A stretch of 64,000 bases of DNA from Pseudoalteromonas luteoviolacea H33-S (GCF_001625695.1 NZ_AUXY01000096.1:21350-85349), one strand, 5' to 3'; counted from the stretch's first letter, positions 35,141 through 45,033 are shown. The notes: generated by a model from the sequence alone, not told the origin. Made by a program: numbers and translations.

Positions 35141-35293
35141 TTTTATTCCTTGTTTGGACTCAAGCGCAAACATTTTATACGCAGAGTTAAGTTTTTAATC
35201 CGCCTTTAAATTAATGTCAACAGAATAACAACAAGTGGCCTCCTCATTGAGAGAGTGTCGCAGTCACATAACAACTAAGTTGAAGAGGCATTT

Positions 35294-36814
35294 ATGATTT
35301 ATGCAAATCCAAATACATCAGATGCAATCGTTAATTTTAAACCTGTTTATGATAACTATATTGGCGGAAAATGGACCCAACCTGTAGAGGGGCTGTATTT
35401 TGATAATATCAGCCCAGTCAATGGTGCTGTTTTTTGTCAGGTCGCCAGATCTGGGCAAAAAGACATTGAATTGGCTTTGGATGCGGCACATAGTGCTAAA
35501 GAGTCTTGGGGCACAACGTCAGTGACAGAGCGCAGTAATATTTTGCTTAAAATCGCCGATCGTATAGAAGCCAATCTTGAATACCTCGCCGTGGCCGAAA
35601 CGTGGGACAACGGTAAAGCTGTGCGTGAAACTTTAGCGGCAGATGTACCATTGGCTGCGGACCACTTCCGTTATTTTGCAGGGTGTATCCGTGCGCAAGA
35701 AGGCAGCATTGGTGAAATTGACGAGCATACTGTGGCGTATCATTTCCACGAACCGTTAGGGGTTGTTGGACAAATTATTCCATGGAATTTTCCATTGCTT
35801 ATGGCTGCTTGGAAGCTTGCGCCGGCGCTTGCTGCGGGCAATTGCGTAGTATTAAAACCCGCTGAGCAGACACCTGTCTCGATTTTATTATTGATGGAAC
35901 TGATAGAAGATCTGCTCCCTGCGGGTGTTGTTAACGTGGTAAATGGCTTTGGTAAAGAAGCCGGAGAAGCACTGGCGACCAGCGACCGCATTGCCAAAAT
36001 CGCATTTACCGGCTCAACGCCAGTGGGGTCACATATTTTGAAATGTGCGGCGGATAATATCATTCCATCAACAGTAGAGCTTGGCGGCAAGTCTCCCAAT
36101 ATTTACTTCAGTGATGTAATGGAAAAAGATGATGAATTTCTGAGTAAATGTGTCGAAGGGGCAGTATTGGCTTACTTCAATCAAGGTGAAGTATGTACAT
36201 GCCCGTCTCGATTGTTTGTGCAAGAAGATATCTACGATAAGTTCATTGCAAAAGTGATAGAGCGCACACAGCAGATAAAGCGTGGCAATCCTTTGGATAC
36301 AGACACCATGGTAGGCGCACAGGCGTCCCAAGCACAATTTGACAAAATTTTAAGCTACATCGAAATTGGTAAACAAGAAGGTGCAGAGGTACTACTCGGT
36401 GGTGAACCAGAAAAACTCAGTACGGAATATCATGAAGGCTATTATATTCAGCCGACGTTGTTAAAAGGTCACAATACTATGCGAGTATTTCAAGAAGAGA
36501 TATTTGGTCCAGTGATCTCCTTGTGCACTTTCAAAGATGAAGCGGAAGTACTCGCAATGGCTAATAGCAGTGAATTTGGCCTAGGAGCGGGTGTGTGGAC
36601 CCGCAATATGAACCGTGCTTATCACTTTGGTAGAAAAATAGAAGCGGGCAGGGTATGGACTAATTGCTATCACATGTATCCGGCCCATGCCGCTTTTGGC
36701 GGCTACAAGCGCTCGGGCATCGGCCGTGAAACACATAAAAAAGCGCTGGATCATTACCAGCAAACTAAGAACCTTCTAGTCAGCTATAGCGAAAGTCCGC
36801 TTGGATTCTTCTAA
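35294..36814 (+). CDS. aldB: aldehyde dehydrogenase AldB
   Basis: NAD(P)-dependent aldehyde dehydrogenase of 506 residues, collinear with E. coli AldB (512 residues), which oxidises acetaldehyde and other small aldehydes. Long stretches agree with AldB, including HFRYFAGCIRAQEG, QIIPWNFPLLM and GYKRSGIGRETHK. Catalytic Glu262 is in VELGGKSPN and Cys301 in FNQGEVCTCPSR, with the Cys-Thr-Cys seen in AldB/ExaC. Activity is cytosolic. An AraC regulator is divergent upstream. The last 4 bp overlap the convergent LysR gene, and the likely terminator of aldB lies inside that gene (36834-36865). Confidence 0.95.
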   Translation: MIYANPNTSDAIVNFKPVYDNYIGGKWTQPVEGLYFDNISPVNGAVFCQVARSGQKDIELALDAAHSAKESWGTTSVTERSNILLKIADRIEANLEYLAVAETWDNGKAVRETLAADVPLAADHFRYFAGCIRAQEGSIGEIDEHTVAYHFHEPLGVVGQIIPWNFPLLMAAWKLAPALAAGNCVVLKPAEQTPVSILLLMELIEDLLPAGVVNVVNGFGKEAGEALATSDRIAKIAFTGSTPVGSHILKCAADNIIPSTVELGGKSPNIYFSDVMEKDDEFLSKCVEGAVLAYFNQGEVCTCPSRLFVQEDIYDKFIAKVIERTQQIKRGNPLDTDTMVGAQASQAQFDKILSYIEIGKQEGAEVLLGGEPEKLSTEYHEGYYIQPTLLKGHNTMRVFQEEIFGPVISLCTFKDEAEVLAMANSSEFGLGAGVWTRNMNRAYHFGRKIEAGRVWTNCYHMYPAHAAFGGYKRSGIGRETHKKALDHYQQTKNLLVSYSESPLGFF

Positions 36815-37692
36815 GTTATAGCCTTAGCAAGATGCGCAACCATGGCCATGGTTGCGCTCTTTTTTGTGACGTTATTAGGCCAAATAGCATAGGCCGGTAT
36901 AGGGGTTACTTGCCAATCGGGCAGTAACTCAATTAATTTATTATCTCTCAGGGCTTGCTCAACAAGAAAGTCCGCAGGTGTCGCAATACCTAGCCCTTCC
37001 ATACATAATTGTGTCATGCCCTCAACCGAATTGGCTGTGACTTGATAGTCAAAATGAATGTCCTGTTTGCCAAGCTCTGGGTGTGTGATAGTGCGCTTAT
37101 TGGGTAAGCTGGCAAGCCTTATCCATGGTACGTTTTCAAGATCTTTTGGTGTTTTTGGGAGCGTGTTATTTTTCAAAAAAGCAGGTGAGCAGGTGAGCTT
37201 TCGCTTTATATTTCCTAGTTTTTTACTTTTTAATTCGCTATTTGGTAGGTCGCCAAGGCGAATTGCAATATCGATCCCTTTCTCTATCAAGTTCTCATAT
37301 ACATCGCTAAAGTGAAAGTTGACCTCTAACCTCGGATGTTGCTGACAAAACTCTGCTAATACGCGGGTATAGTGGGAGCGTATAAGTACAGTCGGCAAAC
37401 TGACGGTGATCCTGCCAGATAACAAATCTTGCTGGGCACTGATATCAGATAGGCCTTGCTCAACGGTTTTTAACATGTTTGTACTCATTTTGAATAACTG
37501 CTGCCCTTGCTCTGTTAACGAGAGCTTTCTGGTCGAGCGGTATAGCAAGGCGGTATCGAGCTTTGTTTCGAGCAAAGTAATGTGATAGCTGATCACTGAG
37601 GGCGACAAGTTAAGTGCGCGCGCCGCACCGCGAAAAGATCCTTGTTCCACAACTGTTGAAAAAATGGCGATGCTTTTGAGTTCGTCAATCAT
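36811..37692 (-). CDS. LysR family transcriptional regulator
   Basis: LysR-type regulator of 293 residues. The winged helix-turn-helix is at the N-terminus (FSTVVEQGSFRGAARALNLSP then VISYHITLLE), followed by a substrate-binding-protein-like effector domain (from about 90). It belongs to the AaeR/DsdC-like group with the RSTRKLSLTEQG segment. It is divergent from the LysE-type exporter gene (99 bp between starts) and probably regulates it. Its 3' coding end contains a perfect palindrome, encoding A-T-M-A-M-V-A, that looks like the terminator of the convergent aldB gene. Confidence 0.92.
   Translation of the reverse strand: MIDELKSIAIFSTVVEQGSFRGAARALNLSPSVISYHITLLETKLDTALLYRSTRKLSLTEQGQQLFKMSTNMLKTVEQGLSDISAQQDLLSGRITVSLPTVLIRSHYTRVLAEFCQQHPRLEVNFHFSDVYENLIEKGIDIAIRLGDLPNSELKSKKLGNIKRKLTCSPAFLKNNTLPKTPKDLENVPWIRLASLPNKRTITHPELGKQDIHFDYQVTANSVEGMTQLCMEGLGIATPADFLVEQALRDNKLIELLPDWQVTPIPAYAIWPNNVTKKSATMAMVAHLAKAIT
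36834..36865 (+). terminator. aldB terminator embedded in LysR coding sequence
   Basis: A perfect 24-bp palindrome (36834-36857; left arm GCGCAACCATGG) folds to a 10-bp stem with GGCC loop, followed by TCTTTTTTG. It lies 20 bp after the aldB stop and wholly within the last 20 codons of the convergent LysR gene. Confidence 0.85.
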
Positions 37693-37791
37693 ATTGAGTA
37701 AGTTTTTAGAACAGTGATATTTATTTATACCATCTAATCAAATTTAAAACAGGGGTATACACTCAAATTTTATACAGCGATGGAGTGAGCA

Positions 37792-38385
37792 ATGTTGATG
37801 ATATTGGCAATGGGTTTATATGCATTTTCTATGTCTATTACACCGGGTCCGGTGAATTTGATTATTTTTTCAGGTGGGATGAATCGTGGTATCCAAGCCA
37901 CATTACCGTTTATTTTAGGTGCAACAATTGGGTTTAGTCTGTTGCTTTTAGCAACAGGGCTGGGGCTTGGTTTGGTGGTGCAGCAACATAAGTGGTTAGT
38001 ATATAGTTCTACAGTGATCGGCTGTGGTTTTATGATGTATCTTGCTTTGCAACTGTTTAAATCTGAACCGAGTGTAGGCCAAACAACAGCGATGCGCTCA
38101 GGATGGTGGGCTGGTTTGATGTTGATGTGGCTGAATCCAAAAGCTTGGTTGGCTGCTATCGCGGGCAATAGTTTGTTCATTGAGCCTAGCCAAACCAGCA
38201 AATTGTTTGCGTTTGTACTCATTTACTCCTTGGTTTGTTTTGTTTCTTTATTGTTGTGGGCAGTATTTGGTAAGCAAGTGTCTCATTATATTTTGAATGA
38301 TAAGTATGTGCGTTGGCTTAACAAGGCAGCGGCGCTGGTGATCGCGGGTATGTGTGTGATGGTATTGTATGAGCTAGGCAGTTAG
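37792..38385 (+). CDS. LysE/RhtB family exporter
   Basis: Inner-membrane exporter of 197 residues with six hydrophobic segments, of the LysE/RhtB superfamily that exports amino acids and related compounds. The family mark SITPGPVNLIIFSGGMNRG is near the N-terminus (about 14-32) and WLNPKAWLAAIAG in the middle (about 113-125). The substrate is not predictable. A GGAG ribosome binding site precedes the ATG. It is divergent from the LysR regulator, the common arrangement for this exporter class. Confidence 0.9.
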   Translation: MLMILAMGLYAFSMSITPGPVNLIIFSGGMNRGIQATLPFILGATIGFSLLLLATGLGLGLVVQQHKWLVYSSTVIGCGFMMYLALQLFKSEPSVGQTTAMRSGWWAGLMLMWLNPKAWLAAIAGNSLFIEPSQTSKLFAFVLIYSLVCFVSLLLWAVFGKQVSHYILNDKYVRWLNKAAALVIAGMCVMVLYELGS

Positions 38386-38642
38386 CCGTATTTTATGAGT
38401 GTTGGAGATGAAATTCGTTGAGACTAATTGTTTGGGAGCTCATTAGGGTTATGTTGGAATAAGTTTTGAGTGCTGTTAAGTATTCGATACTATTTAATAG
38501 GCACAGTATGGGTATGCAATGCTAACTTCGATTGCTGCCTTTTGTTATCTACTGAGCACTTAATATAACGCTTACAGCATTTTTATCGTATCATGCTGCA
38601 TGTCTGTCGGTGTATTTTAATTAGTAACATAAGAATTTCCCC

Positions 38643-39548
38643 ATGTATAACCCGAACTTACCTTTAGTTTACCACCCTAATTATTCTTTCAGTTTTGATC
38701 CCAAACACCGTTTTGTGGTGAGTAAATTTGCAAGATTGAAAAGTTATCTAGAGCAACAAGGGCTCATTGGTCAAAACTTGTATCAGGGCCCTGTTGGGCA
38801 CTATTCGGACTTGGAGCTAGTACATTGTGAGCAATATGTTCGAGACTTATACCATAATGAGCTTTGCCCAAAAGCAATGAGACGAATAGGGATCCCTTGG
38901 TCTAAAGAGCTGATGGCGAGAACATTTACAGCACCGCTGGGCACTTATCTTACAGCATCGCTTGCACTTGAAAACGGCGTGGCGTGTCATTTGGCGGGGG
39001 GCACGCACCATGCTCATTATGATTTTGGTTCTGGGTACTGCATGGTGAATGATTTGGCATACACTGCAGAGCGATTAATTAAAGAAAAACGGGTTCATAA
39101 TGTACTTATTTTTGATTGCGACGTGCATCAAGGAGATGGCACTGCCGCGATGCTCACACACAACCCTTTTGTATTTACCTGCTCAATACATTGTGAAAAG
39201 AACTTTCCTTTTAGAAAGCAACAGAGTGATTTAGACATTGGGTTAGACCCTAATGTCAGTGATCATGAATACCTACGAGTTGTAGAAGCAACAATCTATG
39301 ATTTACTGGAGCAGCTAAACCCTGATCTTGTGCTATATGATGCAGGCGTTGATGTTTGGCAAGAGGATACGTTAGGTAAATTAGATATTAGCTGGCAAGG
39401 GCTTGAGAAACGCGACCGTATTGTACTTAATGCGTGCAATCAAAAAGGCGTGCCAGTAGCCACCGTGATCGGTGGAGGTTATGACAAAGACCATGAGCGT
39501 TTGGCAAAACGTCATGCTATCGTCATTGAGCAGGCCGCAAAGATATAG
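38643..39548 (+). CDS. histone deacetylase family protein (AcuC/HdaH-like)
   Basis: Zinc-dependent deacetylase-fold protein of 301 residues. Active-site marks are the His122-His123 pair in GGTHHAHYDFG, zinc ligands Asp160 and His162 in FDCDVHQGDG, and Asp237 in YDAGVDVWQEDTLG. The terminal glycine motif GGGYD carries the catalytic tyrosine. Bacterial members deacetylate polyamines, acetyl-CoA synthetase or other small acetylated compounds; no acs or acu gene is beside it here. It stands alone, with a terminator at 39754. Confidence 0.9.
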   Translation: MYNPNLPLVYHPNYSFSFDPKHRFVVSKFARLKSYLEQQGLIGQNLYQGPVGHYSDLELVHCEQYVRDLYHNELCPKAMRRIGIPWSKELMARTFTAPLGTYLTASLALENGVACHLAGGTHHAHYDFGSGYCMVNDLAYTAERLIKEKRVHNVLIFDCDVHQGDGTAAMLTHNPFVFTCSIHCEKNFPFRKQQSDLDIGLDPNVSDHEYLRVVEATIYDLLEQLNPDLVLYDAGVDVWQEDTLGKLDISWQGLEKRDRIVLNACNQKGVPVATVIGGGYDKDHERLAKRHAIVIEQAAKI

Positions 39549-39753
39549 TTTATATTTTTATAATATATAAATATATTACTTTAATAGTCATGTGGTTAAA
39601 CTTTGCTTTTACGCTTTTTGACTTTGTTTTGATGCTTACTGGTGGTAGAGAATGGAATTACCCCTTGTCCAGTGGCCGCGTAGAAGTATTGTATTATACT
39701 GGCGATTACGCAAATTAAATTAAGCACTTAATTTGTTGTTTATTTGGCGTTTT

Positions 39754-39780
39754 AGGAGGCTAAAATAAGGCCTCCTTTAT
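39754..39780. terminator. intrinsic terminator between convergent genes
   Basis: AGGAGGC (39754-39760) pairs perfectly with GCCTCCT (39770-39776) around a 9-base loop, followed by TTATTATTTTATC. It separates the deacetylase gene and the leftward DUF1501 gene. Confidence 0.8.
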
Positions 39781-39803
39781 TATTTTATCTATTATTTTTT
39801 TAT

Positions 39804-41153
39804 CTAAAATAAGTTCATAGAAAACGCATCAAAATTACTTAAGTTTGGAAAAATATCATTAATCTCTGAGTCATTTAATCCAAACCATTTCGCTATGGGT
39901 GCAAAATACTGTTCATTGGAAAATTGAGGGATAAGTCTGCCGCCGCCGACATCTATATTACTGCCGACCTGCTGTGAAAGCATGGTGCCATGTAAGTCTT
40001 GGCCATTTACAGCGCCGCCCATAATCAGCTGATTACTGGCCCAGCCGTGATCTGTGCCATCTCCATTTGAAGTCAACGTCCGACCAAAATCAGACATGGT
40101 AAAAGTTGTAACGCTATTTTGTAGAGAAAGCTCTGTAAGTGCGCTATTAAACTCAGCCAGTGCTGTTGCAAGTGTTCCTAGCAGGGCAGGTTGCCGCGTT
40201 ACTTGTTCATCATGGGTATCAAAGCCACCTAATGAGACAAAAAATATTTGTCGTTTGTTACCTGTTTGACCACTGATGCTCAGAGACTTGGCGACAGCTG
40301 CTAACTGCTCCGATAAACTGTTATCGCTAAATTGTGTGGTTAATACGGGCGCTTGCTCTAATAAGGTGTTCATATGCTGCACGTTGCTAATAGAGCTGGA
40401 CAGTCTGCTGGCATAAGCGTCTTGCAGAGAGTTTGTTTGGGTGCTTAATAATCTATCCATGATGCTTTTAACATGATCGACTTGTGGTTGGTAACCTGTC
40501 AGCGAGTTTATTTTCATTACGCCGCTTTTATTGAGTGCATAAGGGGTGGTTTCGATACCTGCTTGCCATGGGTTTGCTCCGGCAAGGGAGATGTTACTAG
40601 TAAAACTGTTGTGCTGGTTTAATCGTTCCAGCATCCGCGCGCCCCAACCCGTATTTAAAGACACCTTCTCTCGTCCATTCATCCATGTGGCTTGTTGGTC
40701 GTTATGTGAAAACAAATGATTTGGTAAAGGCACTGCTTTGTTTTGATAATCAGCAAGTGTTGTTGGGGTGATAAGTGTGCCAACACCGCCAACAAAGCCT
40801 AGTTGACCGGCATCAAAAATGGAGGATATGGCGCCCATGCTTGGGTGCAAGCCAACACCGCCCTCAAATTGTGTCAGTGTATTTAAAGTCAGCGGATCGG
40901 CAATAGCTAGATTTTGTCTGCTTTGCTCATAATGTAGCCTTTGTTCACCGCTTAAGGGCACTAGCATATTGAGTGAGTCACTCCCACCGTGCAGAAAAAT
41001 ACAAACAAGCGCTTTGTAATCAGTAAGCTCGGTGTTGTTCATAGAGCTACTGATAGCTTGTAACTGCAAACTAGTGAGTGCGGCAACAGAAGCCCCGCCT
41101 TTGAGGCACATAGATAAAAAAGCGCGTCTAGACTGATGATTAAAATACGACAT
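39804..41153 (-). CDS. DUF1501 domain protein with twin-arginine signal
   Basis: Exported protein of 449 residues of the DUF1501 family, related to the alkaline-phosphatase/sulfatase fold. The N-terminus has a twin-arginine motif S-R-R-A-F-L (8-13) and a hydrophobic stretch, so export of a folded protein by Tat is likely. Family marks include CIFLHGGSDSLNMLVPL near residue 50, FVGGVGTL, SHNDQQATWM and FTMSDFGRTLTSNGDGTDHGWA. Function is unknown. It follows the DUF1800 gene by 11 bp on the same strand, the widespread DUF1800-DUF1501 pair. Confidence 0.92.
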   Translation of the reverse strand: MSYFNHQSRRAFLSMCLKGGASVAALTSLQLQAISSSMNNTELTDYKALVCIFLHGGSDSLNMLVPLSGEQRLHYEQSRQNLAIADPLTLNTLTQFEGGVGLHPSMGAISSIFDAGQLGFVGGVGTLITPTTLADYQNKAVPLPNHLFSHNDQQATWMNGREKVSLNTGWGARMLERLNQHNSFTSNISLAGANPWQAGIETTPYALNKSGVMKINSLTGYQPQVDHVKSIMDRLLSTQTNSLQDAYASRLSSSISNVQHMNTLLEQAPVLTTQFSDNSLSEQLAAVAKSLSISGQTGNKRQIFFVSLGGFDTHDEQVTRQPALLGTLATALAEFNSALTELSLQNSVTTFTMSDFGRTLTSNGDGTDHGWASNQLIMGGAVNGQDLHGTMLSQQVGSNIDVGGGRLIPQFSNEQYFAPIAKWFGLNDSEINDIFPNLSNFDAFSMNLF

Positions 41154-41164
41154 GGCAGGCGCTC

Positions 41165-43210
41165 CTAGTTTTGGTAATTAAAGTCAGGTGACAATGAAAT
41201 CATGTACAGTAGCTGGGCGACTCGAAGCGACGCATCTCTGTTCACAAAATAGCTATCTAGATCTACGAGTGCTGTACGTGTGGTATCCGACATGGAGCCT
41301 GCAAAGTAAACTAGGTCGTAGTAGTCCAATAGAGGGGGTAATCCATTGTTTGTCAGCATCTCAATGTCTGCTTGGGCGTACATGTAGATTGTATTGGGGT
41401 TGAGTGTTGTTTTTCGCTCAGCCATCCGCCACACCAAGTCACCATAGTGCCCGTTGATAGTGGAGATCATATTGGAGTCGGTGGCAATTTGCAGCTCAGG
41501 TGCAACGAGTCCTAAGGTTTGAAGCTCATTGGGCGTATGGTCAGGTCTAAAAAAGTTAAATACAGAGGGTGATAGTAACGGCCCTTGACCATATGCTGTA
41601 TTTAAGTTCCAAGTATAATAACGATTTAGCTCCGAGCGTGCATTTAACACCCGCCATAAGTGCAGTTTTACGAGGATCGGCTCTTTAATTTTGCCACTAT
41701 ATAGCTGTACAGACGTGTATTTTCTGGCTTCTTCATCTAGTAAAATTGCTTTGATGACGGCACCTAGGTCGCCTTTTACACCTTCACCATTGTCGTTAAA
41801 TATAGTCGCCACTCGAGCAATATATGCTTGCGTTGGATTAGATTTTACAAGTCTTTGGATTAGTTGCTTACTGATAAAGGGGGCAACATTATTGTGTGCA
41901 AATAAGTTATCTAGCGCAAGTTGCATGGACTCATGGGGACCGGTGTTTTTTGGGATAATTTCACCACCGAGCAATGACTTTTCTTCCATTGAGTGATAGT
42001 CGGCAAAAGCGTGCATGGGCAGGGTATAGTTTCGGCTGGGCCTGTCCCACCTTGCTGAGTAAGCAAATGTCCAGCCAGTGAAGACTTTAGCAAAGCCGGC
42101 TATTTCCGCTTGTGAATAGGTTGGTATGGTGTTGCCATTAGCATCTAATTTTATAGAGCCATCCAAATTAAGTTCATTCAAACCAATAGTGAATAGCTGC
42201 ATGACTTCTCGCGCATAGTTTTCATCAGGGCGAATGTTAAGCTCTGCGTTTGCTTTTTCATTCCCTAGGTGACTTAAATATACGCCCATAGCAGGAGATA
42301 AAGTGACTGACTCTAGTAGGCTCCTAAAATTACCAAATGCATGTTTTAATAGCATGTCATAGTAAGCGACCATGCCTTCAGGCTCACCTCGTAACGCTGT
42401 ATTGGCATCTGAAATTACAAAAATTTCACTGAGCGCAAATGCCACTCTTTGCCTGAGTTGATCAGGTGCATTTAAACTCGCTTTCCACCAAGCATCTATT
42501 CTGTTTATGTGGCTTGGGTTATCTCTGTCTGGGTAGTTTTCTAGTAAAGGCATATGTAGGGTAGGCGTTAACGCAATTTGCTGGTCAAGCCATTCGCTTT
42601 CACTCATGCCAGAAGCTGACTGGATTTCCGAATAAGTTGCGCCAAGTGTTGCTTGCTGCATTAATGCCGATGCCTGTCGTTCAGTCATTGCATTGACAGA
42701 CTCAATGCTGGTTTCTGTATACGTACTCATGCCCGTACTATCAGTGACTGTCAGTGAAAAGGTATAGCTTTCATTATTGATAGAGCTCGCACTTGGTAAT
42801 GTGACGGTCAGACTTGCAGAGTCTGCGCCTGCAAGGGTAACGGTCGGGCCGCTAATTTGAGCCCAAGCGAACGACAAGCCTTCTGTAGACCCTTCAATGA
42901 CACTGTCTATGGTGATAACACTGCCTTTTCTGACAACATCGCCTGGTAAGCGAATGTCCACAACAGGTGATGTGCTTATATTCTGTGTATCGGCTATTTC
43001 ATCAGAGGTGTTTTGGTCAGCTGTATCATCATTTGGTTCAGTGCTCGGTGATGAAGGCGGGGAGCTGCTGTTTGCTGTATTGGCGTCGTTGGTGCTTTCA
43101 TCACTGGTGGGTAGCTGTGGAGATGCTGTGGGAGTACTTGACTCGGAACCACCGCCGCCACATGCGGATAAAACTAAAGTTACAAGTAAAAACAGAACAC
43201 GCATTTTCAT
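41165..43210 (-). CDS. DUF1800 domain lipoprotein with PKD-like domain
   Basis: Lipoprotein of 681 residues (lipobox L-S-A-C, Cys17), followed by a glycine/serine/aspartate-rich linker (about 18-85). Residues about 88-170 resemble an immunoglobulin-like PKD domain (SFAWAQISGPTVTLAGADSASLTVTLP). The DUF1800 domain fills about 180-680, with marks ASALMQQATLGATYSEIQ, LLKHAFGNFRSLLESVTLSPAMG and FFRPDHTPNEL. It is the first gene of a two-gene operon with the DUF1501 gene. Both are exported; a role at the cell surface is inference, and the biochemical function of the pair is unknown. Confidence 0.9.
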   Translation of the reverse strand: MKMRVLFLLVTLVLSACGGGGSESSTPTASPQLPTSDESTNDANTANSSSPPSSPSTEPNDDTADQNTSDEIADTQNISTSPVVDIRLPGDVVRKGSVITIDSVIEGSTEGLSFAWAQISGPTVTLAGADSASLTVTLPSASSINNESYTFSLTVTDSTGMSTYTETSIESVNAMTERQASALMQQATLGATYSEIQSASGMSESEWLDQQIALTPTLHMPLLENYPDRDNPSHINRIDAWWKASLNAPDQLRQRVAFALSEIFVISDANTALRGEPEGMVAYYDMLLKHAFGNFRSLLESVTLSPAMGVYLSHLGNEKANAELNIRPDENYAREVMQLFTIGLNELNLDGSIKLDANGNTIPTYSQAEIAGFAKVFTGWTFAYSARWDRPSRNYTLPMHAFADYHSMEEKSLLGGEIIPKNTGPHESMQLALDNLFAHNNVAPFISKQLIQRLVKSNPTQAYIARVATIFNDNGEGVKGDLGAVIKAILLDEEARKYTSVQLYSGKIKEPILVKLHLWRVLNARSELNRYYTWNLNTAYGQGPLLSPSVFNFFRPDHTPNELQTLGLVAPELQIATDSNMISTINGHYGDLVWRMAERKTTLNPNTIYMYAQADIEMLTNNGLPPLLDYYDLVYFAGSMSDTTRTALVDLDSYFVNRDASLRVAQLLYMISLSPDFNYQN

Positions 43211-43556
43211 TGTGATTGCCTCAATAAACTCTAACCCTTTTATAGCATGCTCATTTAATTTAACAATATCTTTTCATTAATTTTCGGTGTTTTTTTACGC
43301 TAAAAGGGTTAGCTTTTCGCCATGTTTTTGAATTAAAGAGGAATATCTATGAACAATTTTGGCGTGCATTAATATGATATATGTTGTTACCTTTTTCTAA
43401 AAAAATTGGGTTGTAACGGCGGCAGCACTATTCGTATTATTTAGTGAGTGGCACAGCGATTTTCCTCGTTAAACTTATCAGAGTCACATTCAGTATCTAT
43501 ATGAAATTGTAGTAATTTAATATTGTATAGAACATCATTAAACAAGGATTATAAGA
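43211..43556. other. 346-bp divergent promoter region
   Basis: Gap between the DUF1800 operon (leftward) and an exported serine hydrolase (rightward). A+T rich, no hairpin or gene recognised. AAGGAT before 43557 is the hydrolase ribosome binding site. Confidence 0.5.
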
Positions 43557-45002
43557 ATGAAAAAAACCGTTATCGCTACACTGATCGCAGGTATTTTTAT
43601 TGCACCAAATATAGGCTTTGCAAGCGAACAGGGAAGCACAAATATTAAACTCGAACTACTTCCGTTGGTTCAGGTAAAAGGTGAGCAATACGTTTCAAGC
43701 ACGATAGAAAAAGAAATGCGTAAGCACAACTTACCAGGGTTGAGTGTTGCTGTGGTTAAAAATGGTCAAGTTGTTTGGGCGGAAGGCTTTGGTTTAGCGG
43801 ATAAAAAGACCAATCGTAAAGTGACGACTGAAACTTTGTTTCAAGCTGGTTCTATCAGTAAACCGGTTGCGGCTTTGGCTGTTTTAAAACTGGTTCATGA
43901 AGGAAAAATTAAATTAGATGCGGATGTAAATCAGTATTTAAAAGGCTGGCAAGTGCCAAGCAATGAATTTACCAAGTCAGCCAAAGTGACAGTGCGTCAG
44001 CTTTTAACTCACAGCGCGGGTTTAACTCAGCATGGCTTTCCGGGATATCAACGCGGCAGTAAAGTGCCCTCCGATATTGGGGTGTTAAATGGACAGGGCA
44101 ACACAGGTAAAGTGGTAGTCGATAAACAACCTGGTGAAGGATTTAGATATTCCGGAGGCGGGTATACTGTATTAGATTTGCTTGTTGAGAATGTAACAGG
44201 ACAGTCATTTTCTGATTATGCATCTGAGCAGATCTTGAAACCGCTTGGAATGACAAACAGCACGTTTGCACAGCCGCTGCCTAAGCACCTATGGTCTAAA
44301 GCCAGTGCGGCATTTGATGTAAACGGTAATCAGGTTGAAGGAGATTGGCACGTTTACCCTGAGCAGGCAGCTGCGGGTTTGTGGACGACGCCGAGCGATA
44401 TAGCGCTGTACGTCAAAGCGATACAAAGTGCACGAGCAGGTAAAGCGGTTGGCCCCATTACACCTAAGTTGGTTAAAGACATGCTTGTTTTCCATGACAA
44501 CGACTGGGGGCTTGGACCAGTATTAAAAAATTATCAGCAAGGGCTCGCGTTTGAACATGGCGGTAAAAACAAAGGCTTTACCAATGTATTTAAAGCGTAT
44601 GCTGATAAAGGTGATGCATTTATTATTATGACCAATGGAGATGCTGCCAGTCCGGTGATGAGGGAGTTACAACTTGCCATCAGCGAGCATTTTGGCTGGG
44701 ACTTTTCTAGCGCTAAAAAAGTGGAAAAATATACCTTCTCAAGTGCGCAGTTAAAGCAAATGGTTGGCAAGTATATTTATGATAAAGATAGCCAGTATTT
44801 ATTTGATCTGACCTTTGATGGACAATATATACTGGCATATGACCCATCAAGAGATCGCACCAACCGTTTGATAGCGACGAGTGAGAAATCATTAATTGAT
44901 GTGCGCGACGGTGCAACGGTGGATATTGAGCGAAATGATAAAGGCGAGATTCAGGCATTAATTTGGAGTGGGCAATATCGATTTGTAAAAAATAGCCTTT
45001 AA
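43557..45002 (+). CDS. exported beta-lactamase-family serine hydrolase
   Basis: Exported hydrolase of 481 residues, class C beta-lactamase fold. Signal peptide about 1-22 (GFA-SEQ). Motifs: S99-I-S-K102, Y198-S-G200 and H334-G-G336. The Y-S-G triad, in place of Y-x-N, is the esterase/EstB-like variant, so true beta-lactamase activity is unlikely. A C-terminal lipocalin-like domain (about 390-480) follows. It differs from the 7610-9307 protein in domain details and is not a recent duplicate. The gene is single. Structured hairpins lie just beyond its stop. Confidence 0.88.
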   Translation: MKKTVIATLIAGIFIAPNIGFASEQGSTNIKLELLPLVQVKGEQYVSSTIEKEMRKHNLPGLSVAVVKNGQVVWAEGFGLADKKTNRKVTTETLFQAGSISKPVAALAVLKLVHEGKIKLDADVNQYLKGWQVPSNEFTKSAKVTVRQLLTHSAGLTQHGFPGYQRGSKVPSDIGVLNGQGNTGKVVVDKQPGEGFRYSGGGYTVLDLLVENVTGQSFSDYASEQILKPLGMTNSTFAQPLPKHLWSKASAAFDVNGNQVEGDWHVYPEQAAAGLWTTPSDIALYVKAIQSARAGKAVGPITPKLVKDMLVFHDNDWGLGPVLKNYQQGLAFEHGGKNKGFTNVFKAYADKGDAFIIMTNGDAASPVMRELQLAISEHFGWDFSSAKKVEKYTFSSAQLKQMVGKYIYDKDSQYLFDLTFDGQYILAYDPSRDRTNRLIATSEKSLIDVRDGATVDIERNDKGEIQALIWSGQYRFVKNSL

Positions 45003-45033
45003 TATAAATTTTTAGATTAATTTGGCGTGGATA

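Noticed and set aside
42897..43280. 127-residue open frame antisense to the DUF1800 gene start
   Set aside because: It mirrors the low-complexity serine/aspartate/threonine linker of the lipoprotein; no ribosome binding site.
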